A stretch of 64,000 nucleotides of DNA from Saccharina japonica (lineage: Eukaryota > Sar > Phaeophyceae > Laminariales > Laminariaceae): NCBI GenBank assembly GCA_008828725.1, contig MEHQ01001895.1:176977-240976 (forward strand), given 5' to 3'. Shown here in pieces: positions 44,131 to 54,050 of the stretch. Numbering within the stretch: the first letter of the stretch is position 1; every line of letters begins with the position of its first letter. Below the pieces are notes generated by a model. It ran no database searches, was not told where the DNA came from, and saw nothing but the letters and a program-made list of their open reading frames with translations. Position numbers and translations under genes: made by a program.

Positions 44131-44355
44131 ACACCTAACTGTCGAGAGCGCATATTATAGCGTGGGTAAGCACAATTCGACGAAGAGTTGACGAGGGAAG
44201 AAATTGCTGAAATTTCTCGCGGTAAAAAGCAAGGCAAGCTCGTAGTGGGGGAGGAGGGAGAAGAGCCTACTTTGTGACCCCGGATCTGAGTTACGACTAG
44301 GAAGGAGAGAGAAAGGAAGGGCGAAGATAATAAATGGGATGGACAAAAAAAAAAC
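44131..44355 (+). mobile_element. SINE-A copy, 5'-truncated
   Basis: Starts in the body ('CGAGAGCGCATATTATAGCG'), contains 'CCCCGGATCTGAGTTACGAC', and ends 'AATAAATGGGATGGAC' plus A-run. Present in copy 2 of the duplication but absent from copy 1, so it was inserted after the duplication (or in one haplotype). Confidence 0.8.
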
Positions 44356-45024
44356 ATGTACGATTACGTATGTAACACAGCCAGCAACCAAATAATGCTG
44401 CAGAGTAGTATTGTGCCCTGTAATATTTTTCACGAAAAATCGGTATGCATGCATGCACGAGTCAAATGATCTCGATCATCAGCACAAGCCAGTCTCGCGA
44501 GCGGTTTTGCAAGACCCTTTCGCGATGACCGCGAGACAGCCGACAACAACAAACAACTTTTTTATATTATTTTTTTTTATATCCTCCGGCGGATGGGTAA
44601 AAATAAAGCTTCACGCCCTCCACACTTCCACGTCTCACTGCGTGTCGTGTGTCAAATCACTCCCATGCCCCTCTCAGAAGTATCAGCCCTTGCTGCCTTA
44701 CGACTCCGGAGACTTGGAGCATGTTGACCCGACACACAACAAACAACGTGTGCTCTCAGGAACGAACCAGCCCCCCCTGCCCACATCTATTATAAAAATG
44801 TTTTCCACCAAACAACCCGCATTGATTCGGAGTCAATCCCCAATCGTTTGCTATTTCCTTGACCATATATTTGTATTCCTACTAAGAATATTCGTAGTCA
44901 TTTGTTTCCTATGTATTCCTGCATATTATTTTTAATTTGAGCCTCTCTTATCTCCATTCTACTTGCTTTAATGGCCCTACCGCCGTGGGGGCGGGAGGGC
45001 CTCTTATTCCCTAGTATATCTATC

Positions 45025-45240
45025 TATTATATATAGTTCGTTGATGCCCAAAAAACAATACTTTAATCAAGTGATCTTTGATGCCCACTTTATCATAGCA
45101 ACTTAGAGTTGGAATCAAATGCAAACAAACAAAAAAACATTTTTTTTGTCCCACACACGTTCAAAACGCACGCTTTCCCTACGCCGGCATGCCCGGCACC
45201 GTCTTCTTACGTCGCAGGCTGGGATACTGTAAAAAACTCG
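45025..45240. repeat. Repeat H, truncated unit
   Basis: Keeps the left part ('GTTCGTTGATGCCCAAAAAA', 'GTGATCTTTGATGCC') up to 'GTCGCAGGCTGGGATACTG', then changes to unrelated GC-rich sequence. Confidence 0.65.
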
Positions 45241-45640
45241 CGGTGCAACTTCTTTTTTGAATCACGGAATAGTTCAACCGCCACCGCATATGGACTCGCG
45301 GCGAATGCACCCAACGACGCAGCTGCACAAACCCAACTCGCACGCGCGAGGCACCCCTGAGAGCAAGCGGTGCTCGTGGTCCAACCCGCTCCCTCGGGAA
45401 GGCCCTGGAAGTTGTGTTTGAGTCCTCGCCGTTTGTCGGCAGACATTGGGCCGCTCTCTGGCACCCCCATCGCAAAATATATCGCCACAGGCACCTCCTG
45501 ACCCTCTGGTTTCTTGCATAGGCACAGCTTGGTTATACCCTACCGATAGATGCTGGCTTTGATGGCGCACGAGCCCTGCAGCAGCCCCACGCACTACTCC
45601 ACCCACCGTGCGCTTGCGAACAGGTCATCCTATGTTCCTC
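45240..45640. other. GC-rich unique segment, no gene recognised
   Basis: Compositionally different from its flanks and open in two minus-strand frames for about 95-110 codons, but neither frame shows a known motif and both are Arg/Gly/Ala rich. It could be a captured exon. No call is made. Confidence 0.25.
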
Positions 45641-45879
45641 TTGGCGCTGATATCCCATAATCAGATAATATTGCACCCCTTTTCATTAAAAAAAAACCCT
45701 CTGGCAATAAAAAAAAACGAAAAAAAAAAACTGAGTTTTCGGGATCTCTACTGCTGTTTTTTGCTGTTTGACCAATGAGGCTCGAATATTCTTTAGTTCT
45801 GCTTTTCGTTTTTATTTTCATTTTTTATTTTCATTTTTTATTTTCATTTTTTATTTGCTCGTTAAGACGGGCCCTAACA

Positions 45880-46140
45880 CTCTCATACCCGTACCCGGAA
45901 CTTCTGTAAGTTCTGTACGTACGACATCTATACCCGTACCCGGAACTTCTGTACCATGTTCTATACGCCCAACAATACCCAGGGTAAGGGTGCAACTAGT
46001 TTATACCGGCACGGAACTTATGTGAGTTCAGTACGCCTGTGTCACAACACCTCGAACTTCTGTGAGTTCTGTAATACATTCATACCCGTACCCGGAACTT
46101 CTGTAAGTTATGTGACACTCCCATACCCGTACCCCAAATC
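45880..46140. repeat. Repeat I, second locus
   Basis: Four degenerate units of 'ACCCGTACCCGGAACTTCTG'. Preceded by three copies of 'TTTTATTTTCATTTTT' (45810-45860). Confidence 0.65.
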
Positions 46141-46149
46141 CACAAACCC

Positions 46150-46695
46150 TACAGAACACAACGAGAGTATTGAACACCGAAATACTGCGAGTACACAAAG
46201 TACCTGGAGTAATTTTCCCCCAAAATACTTAAATTATTCTTCCAGGTAATGGGAGCATCTGTGAATTTTGAAATGCTATAAACGCCAGTCACATACATGC
46301 TCCCAGAACCTGGGAGGGATGACGGCCGAGTCTTTTAAACGATGCAAAGATGCTCCTAAGATACTTCACACTCCGAGTATACTCCGAGTATCGAGTACAT
46401 TTCGTACTCCGAGTACTGATAGTATTAAGAGTACTGGCGGCCTGAATGCTCGGAGTACTTGGAGTATGAGCAGTACTGAAGCCCCAAATACTGCGAGTAC
46501 AAGGAGTACCCGCAGTATCGGACCCCGAAATACTCCGACTATGGCAGTATCTGCAGTACAGAATCTCGAAATACTCCGAGTACGAGCAGTATTCCGTAGT
46601 ACATAGAGTCCAAATACTGCGGGTAGACGAAGTACCTCAAGTATGCTATCCCCAATACTCCTTACTTTACTCCAAGGTACTCGGAGCATCTACTG
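46150..46695. mobile_element. TACTCCGAG element, partial copy
   Basis: Shares with 39188-39975 the block around 'AAATGCTATAAACGCCAGTC', 'ATGACGGCCGAGTCTTT' and the right end 'AAGGTACTCGGAGCATCTAC'. The left end is not preserved. Confidence 0.65.
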
Positions 46696-46721
46696 CTGTG
46701 TAACCTTACCTTGTATATACT

Positions 46722-46795
46722 CAGCTAGCAAAGATGAGCTTCGACGAAATCCTCGAGCTCACAGCTCACAGCTGTTTTTTTTTTTTTTAATATAT
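46722..46795 (+). repeat. Repeat G copy 3 with long T-run
   Basis: 'CTCAGCTAGCAAAGATGAGC' then 'GACGAAATCCTCGAGCTCAC', a duplicated CAGCTCACAGCTG and 15 T. The 5' part seen in other copies is missing. Confidence 0.65.
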
Positions 46796-46849
46796 ATATG
46801 CCGTGCGGAGACTTTCGTTCATGGCGGACGACAAATACTCGAATACCTG

Positions 46850-46980
46850 CGTAATGCGTACGGTGTCGGTATTACACCGAAAAACACCGACACCGTCTTC
46901 TATTGTTTTTTGTAGTTTATCCGACACCGTTTTACGGTATTTCCGGTGCGGTACGGTGTCCGTATCCATCACCGAACGTT
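46850..46980. other. Hairpin cluster ACGGTGTCGGT
   Basis: A stem ACGGTGTCGGT / ACCGACACCGT at 46859-46897, followed by further partial copies (TCCGACACCGTTTTACGG, GCGGTACGGTGTCC). Probably a worn foldback element. Confidence 0.45.
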
Positions 46981-46999
46981 GGTAGAAGCCACGGCTATT

Positions 47000-48100
47000 A
47001 ATAGCAGTACACAAATATACAGCAGTATACGAGAAACACGCAACGTAACGACAAAAACATAACACCCAACACCCCCAGATTACCGGTACTCCGAGACGAA
47101 GGCACGTCCAATCTTCGGCAGTACAAAACAACAAGCAAAAAGAGAAGAAATTGAACAGCCAGTCAGCAACCAACAAGCAGCAGATAAATATGAATGTACA
47201 CGTACATCATTGTATCATATCATAGGAAAATGCTTGAATACAATGGATGCCTAAAGTTCGAACTAGTCAGGACAAAAAAGCAGTTGAGCAATAAATATTT
47301 GGACCAATCAGGAGCCAAGCGATACTAGCAGTTGAACCGAATCGACTAGTCAAGCCATCCAGTCAGACACCGGAACGATAAGATTCCAAGACAAATATGT
47401 TCCGGGTAACAGGTACCAGGTACGTATCATACGTATACGTTGAGTACCTGACACCAGGTATATTTTGAAGTACAGGTAACTATATTGCGAATGCAGGTAA
47501 TTAATCATCATATTTCAACCGGTCGCCCCGGTAGAGTAGTTTTTTTTTTTTTTTTTGTTTTTCTTCACATTAAACTCGTTTCAGTTGCTAATCCCCATAG
47601 TCTGATCTAGCAAGATCACGGCCCGTGGTCACAAAAGTGCTAGAGCCATCAGAGAATCCTAAAGAACACGTACACTTAGCAGGGAAAGGATACACAAGTC
47701 CGAAGAGGTACACCTAAAATCCCTACAACATGTTATGCATGTCCAAAACTGAACTACACGCCCGCAATCTCCATTCGACTACAGCAGCATCGTCCCCCCC
47801 CCCCCCCTCCCACTCTTTACCAATGAATTTGCCGACTACAGCGTAACTACTGTCTGAAGTGCTGTCTGTACAAAAACAAACGGTAGGCGTGGGAACAAGA
47901 TGGAGCACGCAGCTGCTGTCTGAAGTGCTGCCAGAATGACAGTCCGCGGGCACAAAGTGAAAAAGAACAGCCAACCAAAGCCATCATGTCCATTGACAAT
48001 TCCCCGAATCTATCCTGAACGGTCTGTGTTAGGCACAGCATTATAAACATCGACACTGATTAGGAATCGTTCCACATTGAAGGGGTCTTCCACGATCAGG
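47000..48100. other. Unassigned region
   Basis: Contains GTACC-type short repeats (47400-47480), a T-run with a repeat C end (47540-47600) and a C run (47792-47806). Minus-strand ORFs of about 70-83 codons show no motif. No gene can be supported. Confidence 0.3.
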
Positions 48101-48102
48101 CA

Positions 48103-48443
48103 CACAAGTAGTGGTCAGCTTCAAAGACTACTATTATATTAATATCATTGGTACCCAAGATCGAATCCCACCGTGGTGAGAGATTTTGTCTTTATTTGAA
48201 AAAATAAAAAGGAGCCAATTGCTGAGAGTGCCTTCGTGGCGTGGGTAGGCGGAATCCGACGCAAGTCGACGAGGGAAGAAAGTGCTGAAATTTTCTCGCG
48301 ATAAAAATGCAAGGCAAGAACCCTAGTGGGGGAGGAGGGAGAAGAGCCTACTTTGTGACCCCGGATCTGAGTTACGACTAGGAAGGAGAGAGAAAGGAAG
48401 GGCGAAGATAATAAACGGGATGGAAAAAAAAAAAAAAAAAAAA
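48103..48443 (+). mobile_element. SINE-A, full-length
   Basis: Head 'AGTAGTGGTCAGCTTC' and 'AGATCGAATCCCACC', body 'AGGAGCCAATTGCTGAGAG', tail of about 20 A. A second truncated SINE-A body (48446-48545) follows directly after the A-run. Confidence 0.85.
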
Positions 48444-48582
48444 TCGATGCGAGTTGACAAGGGAAGAAAGGGGCTGCTGCAGTCTTCTCGCGACAAAAAT
48501 GCGAGGCACGAACCGAACCGTACGTACGAGTGGGGCGTGGGGATACGTGAGAGATTACTTATATATTAATAATATAGCACCC

Positions 48583-48680
48583 ATAAGTACGCGCGATCGA
48601 AGTATTAGTATTCCTCTCATCTTGCAAGATGATGATGCGTTCCGACGCAATCCTCGATCTCACAGCTGTTTGTTGTTTTA
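48583..48680 (+). repeat. Repeat G copy 4
   Basis: 'ATAAGTACGCGCGATCGAAG' then 'CGCAATCCTCGATCTCACAG' and a T-rich end. Diverged in the middle. Confidence 0.55.
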
Positions 48681-49002
48681 TTTTATTTTTAATTTTTATA
48701 AATAAATATATTATATATACGAGTTAAAAAAAAAAAGAAAAAACAACAGCTTATATATAGGATCAAGATAGGATATGTACGTAGACAAAAGAAAGGACAA
48801 GGGCGAAGATAAAACATTGGATTGAGAAGAAAAAAAAAAAGAAAGAAAAAAAAGTTTGAAGGCCGGTTGATGGTGGGGGCAAGAAAAGTTGGTTGGTCGT
48901 GGCGGACAAGCGGAGCTTTTTTTGTTCCCAAAACGATGATGATGCAACAGAACTCCAGCCCTCCAACACAAGGGAATCGTATACTGGTACGAAACTACTG
49001 CT

Positions 49003-49165
49003 GTTGTAGGATGGTATCGGCCCAGGCGAGCAGGCCCAGGCTAGATTTTTTATTGCAGAAAAAGGTGGTGCTCCACATAAACTTTAACTTTTCGTATAAC
49101 CGCCCCGGGATTTATTTTTCCCCCGGAAATCTCAGGTTTTGGCGTTTGTTTTGTTGTGTGTTTGG
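49003..49165. mobile_element. Worn MITE-A copy
   Basis: 'GGCCCAGGCTAGATTTTTTATT', 'GGTGCTCCACATAAACTTTAA', 'CCGCCCCGGGATTTATTTTT' and 'GGAAATCTCAGGTTTTGGCG' follow the MITE-A order with many changes. Confidence 0.45.
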
Positions 49166-49224
49166 GCCGGTAGGCAACCTACGTATCGTGTAGTACACGT
49201 ATTATATGTTTAAAAAATTAAAAA

Positions 49225-49316
49225 AAAAAAAAACAGCTGTGAGCTCGAGGATTTCGTCGAAGCTCATCTTTGCTAGCTGAGTGTAATACTTCGATCGCGC
49301 GTACTTACGGGTTTTA
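49225..49316 (-). repeat. Repeat G copy 5
   Basis: Reverse complement: 'TATAAAACCCGTAAGTACGC' then 'GCTAGCAAAGATGAGCTTCG', 'CTCGAGCTCACAGCTG' and a T-run of 13. The best-preserved copy at its 5' side, showing a TATAAAA box about 60 bp before the ATG. Confidence 0.65.
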
Positions 49317-49782
49317 TATGTCCTTATGTAGGATGTACATGTTATGTTATGTTATGTGAATGAAGACCCTTACAGGAGGGACACAGGGAGCGCTTCTCCC
49401 TAAGGTAAAGTTCTTCTTGTTGCTTCATCTCATGGTAGACTTCGATAGAGTACATACATACGAGTACCAGAACGGAGTACGTGTACAAAGAAAGGTAGGG
49501 CTCAGCCAAGTATGTATTATACTGTACCAGGCTGATCCCACTATTATCCATGTATCTTCATACGTACACGAGGGTGGTCCAATGTTTTTTTCGACACCTC
49601 ACGTCGAATTGTTCAACTTTTACGTTTTGACAGGGGGGGGGGGTACCTGAGACCATCCCCTCCCTCTACGCCTATACAATACCTATATAAAACTGAACAC
49701 AGGGGACGGTAGAGGGCCGTCCCCCCCCTGCTTAATACAAGGCCTTCCATACTACTACAATACCAGGGGCGGCCGCAGGCCT

Positions 49783-50136
49783 ATGAGCTGCAGCTGCGTG
49801 GAGGCAGCGACTGCAGCAGGAGAGTCGAGGGAGAGTAGTGAGCGGTACAAAGGAGCTATGAGCTCGATCGAAGGTGGACCAGAAGGTCCCGAAGAGCCGT
49901 GGGATCCACAGGCTTGGATGGATAAGCACTGCCTGAAGAAGGTCGCGACGGACGGGGACATCACGTGGGTTTGTCACTGTGGAAACGACTTTGGCGACGG
50001 CAACCTTGTCGATGCTGGACGTCGCGCACGAAGAAAAGGCGCTTTGATTTATTGGAGTGACTCGTGTAATAAAAACAATTTGTGGGACTGTGGCAAACGC
50101 TCGCGGGGAATGATGTGTACAACCTGGTGGCAGTAA
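49783..50136 (+). CDS. Hypothetical protein or gene fragment, 117 codons
   Basis: Complete ORF; an internal Met (49858, MSSIEGGPEGPEEPWDPQAW) is an alternative start. The sequence is of normal complexity and contains WVCHCGNDFGDG, a basic stretch RRARRK, then WSDSCNK, WDCGKRSRGMMCTTWWQ. The spaced Cys residues suggest metal binding or disulphides. No family was recognised. The upstream DNA is GC-rich and has no obvious splice signal. It could be a captured exon. Confidence 0.35.
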   Translation: MSCSCVEAATAAGESRESSERYKGAMSSIEGGPEGPEEPWDPQAWMDKHCLKKVATDGDITWVCHCGNDFGDGNLVDAGRRARRKGALIYWSDSCNKNNLWDCGKRSRGMMCTTWWQ

Positions 50137-50453
50137 CGAGGCTCAATGATAAGTGGCATGGAATGTCGAGTTCGTTTTTTTCTTGCTTCGGCACTCTATA
50201 TTCGGTCGACAAGCTTGGTTGGATAAAACATGTAGGTTTCTTCCTTACTTAGCAGATAGATCTGGATAGATCGATAGACCCCAGGTATCTTCCACACCTG
50301 TGGATACACCGGATACACCACCAGTATACACGAGGTATACTCGTACACGGAAAAAAAAAAAAAAAAGTGGTAATTTTTTTTTTTCGGCCTCTCGGGGGGA
50401 GGGGGGGGTTAGGTGTATGATATCCAAATCCTCGGCCGCCCCTGACGTACATG

Positions 50454-50820
50454 TTTTTTTTTTTTTTTTGTCCATCCCATTTATTCTCTTCGCCGTTCTT
50501 TTCTCTCTCCCTCTTTATTAATAGTCGTAACTCAGATCTGGGATCACTATTTAATAAGTAGGCTATTGTCCCCCCTCCCCACTACGGTACGTGCCTTGCA
50601 TTTTTATCGCGAGAAGATTTCAGCACTTTCTTCCCTCGTCGACTTGCGTCGGGTTCCGCTTACCCACACCACGAAGTCGCTCTCAGCAATTAATTGGTTC
50701 CTTTATATTTTTTCAAATAAAGTCGAAATCTCACCACGGTGGGATTTGAACTCGGGTACCAATGCTATATAGTAGACTTGCAAGTTGACCACTACTGCTG
50801 TAGTCTACTGGGGCGACCGG
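50454..50820 (-). mobile_element. SINE-A, full-length
   Basis: T-run and 'GTCCATCCCATTTATT' at the left (tail), and a head ending in 'GGTACCAATGC...GACCACTACTGC...GGGGCGACCGG' at the right. Directly right of the head is 'CAGGGTTAGGGTTAGGG', a short telomere-like tract (50821-50840). Confidence 0.85.
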
Positions 50821-51160
50821 CTCAGGGTTAGGGTTAGGGCACGACCTACGGAAACGTTTCCGTTACTACTATAATACCTGTAGCACGCCACGTGTCACGT
50901 GATCTCATACTGATACTCGTACTCGTCGTGTAATACTTATTTGTCTACGCATTGTTGATTTGATTCAGTATATTTGTGGGAGCCATGCCTCGTCCAACCT
51001 GCATATATCCGGAGATCACCGTAAGGATCTCCCAAGCAGGTATCACCAATTCCCACGTCATGAGATCTCCGTCTCTCATCGTACAAACTGTGACGTCAGA
51101 TCTCCTATGATCTCATCAGTAAGATCTCGGTACAATCCTTCGTCTACGGACGAACTATGA

Positions 51161-51745
51161 TTGGTAATATTGACCCGAGACATCTGGTGTATGATGGGAT
51201 GCGTCGCCCGCATCCCTCACAACTCTCACGGACCAGACTTGGAGAAGGCGTTGGAAACAATCGAGGATCTCAACGTCGAGCAGCTGCAAGTTTTGCTGTT
51301 CAAGGCTGAGGCAGCAGCACGCATACGCGGGCTGAACAAGAACGAGAAGTCCCCGCCAACGCTGTCGGCGGAGACCATCCAGTTCTTGCGAGGGAGGTCG
51401 ACGGTAAGTGAAGCGTTGCCTGTTGAGTCAGCAGGATCCGCATTGTCAAGGTTGACGATCTCGGAAAACCCACGTTCGTATGCCGCGCATGTAGATGATG
51501 TAGGGACACCAGCAGAGCAAGGTGAAACAAAAGAATCGTTTGCGTCCACCTCCAACCCTGCCCCTGCGTCACTGCCGTCAGTGACCCCTCCCTCGTTGTC
51601 GCTGCCGTCAGCAACCCAACCCTCGTTGTCGCTGCCGTCAGCAACCCAACCCTCGTTAGAGTCTATGTCGTACCGTGACGCTGTCGCCGCTCCGTCGTAC
51701 CGAGATGTAGCTGCTGTGACCGTGACAGCAGCAGACTACTTTTTA
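51161..51745 (+). pseudogene. Gag/ORF1-like retroelement protein fragment
   Basis: Coding character is clear from about 51225: PDLEKALETIEDLNVEQLQV, LLFKAEAAARIRGLNK, LSAETIQFLRGR, a Ser/Pro/Thr linker with three copies of LPSATQPSLS (27-30 bp repeat), then SYRDAVAAPSYRDVAAV. An acidic helical start, a proline/serine linker and SYRDA-type words are common in ORF1/gag proteins of retroelements; this is inference. The frame is cut by insertion of repeat C at 51737, after which residues are low-complexity Phe. Confidence 0.45.
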
Positions 51746-52012
51746 TTATTTTTTCCTTTTCGCTTTTTTCCTTTTTTCTCTTTTTTTCTCTTGCATGCAC
51801 CTGGATTGCTAGCAGGGTAGGTCTTGCCTGTCGTATATGGCATTGCATTGTCTGCTCTGCTTACTGCACTGAGCGTAGTATCTCTGTGTCGTAGTTTTGT
51901 GACCACAGAACTGGTACCTTTTTAGGATGAAGAATCGGCACGGACACTGGGTGTGCTGGATGTCGACGGGTAGAAAGGAAGGTTTAATGTGAAGAACACA
52001 CACACATACGTA
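51737..52012 (+). repeat. Dispersed repeat C, long copy 2
   Basis: Almost identical to 3530-3785. Begins in 'TTTTTATTATTTTTTCC' (the window ends at 63960-64000 in a similar start) and ends 'TTTAATGTGAAGAACAC'. Confidence 0.7.
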
Positions 52013-52211
52013 TCTACTCATAATAATACGTAATACGTATTGCACCTCCTGATATTCACAGCTAGATACGTGATACCATCCCATTTATAATAAAAATGAT
52101 AAAATGGGCGTGGGTGTTGCCGTTCATCAGTCATCAACAGGTGAGGAAGGCTACGGGAGAAATAAAAATGGTTGCCTGCTCGAGGACTCCAGGATAGTAT
52201 GTACGTATGGT

Positions 52212-52545
52212 TTTATTTTATTTTATTTTTTGTCCATCCCATTTATTATCTTCGCCCTTCTTTTCTCTCTCCCTAACTCAGATCCGAGGTCACTGAGTAA
52301 GCTCTTCTCCCCCCTCCCCACTACGGTACGTGCCTTGTATTTTTATCGCGAGAAGATTTCAGCACTTTCTTCCCTCGTCGACTTGCGTCGGATTCCGCCT
52401 ACCCACGCCACGAAGGCGCTCTCAGCAATTGGTTCCTTTTTATTTTTTCAAATAAAGAAAAAATCTCTCACCACGGTGTGATTCGATCCTGGGTACCAAT
52501 GGTAGTAGTCTTTGAAGCTGACCACTACACTACCGGGGCGACCGG
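52212..52545 (-). mobile_element. SINE-A, full-length
   Basis: Tail 'TTTTTGTCCATCCCATTTAT' at left. Head at right reads, in reverse, 'GGTAGTGTAGTGGTCAGCTT' and 'AGGATCGAATCACACC'. Confidence 0.85.
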
Positions 52546-52656
52546 CTTTATGTATATATAATTAATGCACATATATATATACTCGCAGCACTTCTCATTC
52601 TGTCTTCTGAAAATATTTGAGAATCCTCGGCGGTGGGTTTAATTACGTTATACATA

Positions 52657-52940
52657 TGTTGTCCATCCCATATATTAGTACGCGCGATCGAAGTATTATT
52701 ACACTCAGCTAGCAAAGATGAGCTTCGACGAAATCCTCGAGCTCACAGCTGTTGTTTAAAAAAATATATATATACATATATCATCTTCGCCCTCCTATTC
52801 TCTCTCCCTCTTTAGTCGTAACTCAGATCCGGGGTCACTAAGTAGGCTCCTCTCCCCCCTCCCTACTACGGCACGTGCCTGGCATTTTTATCGCGAGAAG
52901 ATTCAAGCACTTTCTTCCCTCGTCAACTCTCGTCGAATTG
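52657..52940 (-). mobile_element. SINE-A interrupted by repeat G
   Basis: The SINE tail 'TTGTCCATCCCATATATTA' (52657-52676) is separated from the body ('ATCTTCGCCC...CTCTCTCCCTCTTTAGTC') by repeat G (52676-52757) and a TA-rich filler. The tRNA head is missing. Confidence 0.7.
52676..52757 (+). repeat. Repeat G copy 6, nested in a SINE
   Basis: 'AGTACGCGCGATCGAAGTAT', 'CAGCTAGCAAAGATGAGC', 'GACGAAATCCTCGAGCTCAC', 'AGCTGTTGTTT'. Confidence 0.65.
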
Positions 52941-53049
52941 TTGTGCTTTTATATAATACGTACTGCTGTATGTATCATACATGTATAATATATATAAAAT
53001 TATATATATATATATATATCTATCGTCGTAAGCCATAGCTTTCATTTGC

Positions 53050-53415
53050 ATCATTTTTCTTTCCCATCCCATTTACGCGTACTATCTTCGCACTTCTTGT
53101 CTCTCTCCCTCCCTATTAATAGTCGTAACTCAGATTCGGGGTCACAAAGTAGGCTGCTCTCCCTCCTCCCCCACTACGGTCCTTGCCTAGATTTTTATCG
53201 CACAGGGGGTTCATTGCAGCCTCCCCAACGCTCGCCGATTTTCATCGAATTTTGCTAACTCACGCTCTCGCGCTTTCCGCTGCGCGTAGTCGAGATATTG
53301 TTTTTGCGAGAAAAGGTCCCTGCGAGCACGAGTATGCACTCGGGGGGGCTCGAACCCACGATATTGACTCTCACCAGGGACAAGATTCACCTGTCATTCC
53401 ACCGGGGACGCCGGT
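53050..53415 (-). mobile_element. SINE variant with a different tRNA-like head
   Basis: The left part is SINE-A body. The right end (53338-53415), in reverse, reads 'GGCGTCCCCGGTGGAATGAC' and 'GTGGGTTCGAGCCCC', a second tRNA-like head with a B box and spacing about 50 bp. The join lies in 'GCTTTCCGCTGCGCGTAG'. This suggests a shared SINE body with swapped heads. Confidence 0.6.
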
Positions 53416-53552
53416 CATATATATATATATGATATAGTATACCAGGTATGTATATCATATCGTATGTACCCGTGACTGAAAATAGAAAAATGCCCCGCCT
53501 GATGCAAACTATATCACCAGCGTGCTGCTGCTCTAGACTATTAGCTGTAGTA

Positions 53553-53667
53553 TTAGGGAAGACCATAGTAAATAGGACCAAATATTGTTGGTAAAAATAG
53601 GTAAATATATAGGTGTTTGTGTGCATCGTAGGTCCTATTTACTAGTGTTTACTACGGTCCCCCGTAA
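53553..53667. mobile_element. MITE-B copy inside repeat J
   Basis: 'TTAGGGAAGACCATAGTAAA' to 'TTTACTACGGTCCCCCGTAA'. Other repeat J units read straight across this position. Confidence 0.8.
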
Positions 53668-53827
53668 ATAGTGTCGTAATCAAGGTGTTAGCTTGGATGA
53701 TTCACATGGTGCGTCGAGGGAGCAGGGGATCTCAAACTTGCATCATATGCATATGAACATCGTGTGGCGTACCCGTAGGTGAAAATCGATAATATGGCCC
53801 ACCTGGTGTAAACTCTATATAAACATA

Positions 53828-54050
53828 TTTTTCCATCCCATTTATTATCTTCGCCCTTCATTTATCTCTCATTCCTACGGTAGTCGTAACTCAGATCCGG
53901 GGTCACACAAGTGGGGCTCTTCTCCCTCCTCCCTCACTACGTTTCTTGCCTTGCAATTTTGTCGCGAGAAGATTTCAGCATTTTCTTCCCTCGTCAACTC
54001 TCGTCGAACTGTGCTTACCCACGCTATAATATGCGCTCTCGACAGTTGGT
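53828..54050 (-). mobile_element. SINE-A, head-truncated
   Basis: From the tail 'TTTTCCATCCCATTTATTAT' to 'GCGCTCTCGACAGTTGG', the same 5' truncation region as the + copy at 44131. Confidence 0.8.
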
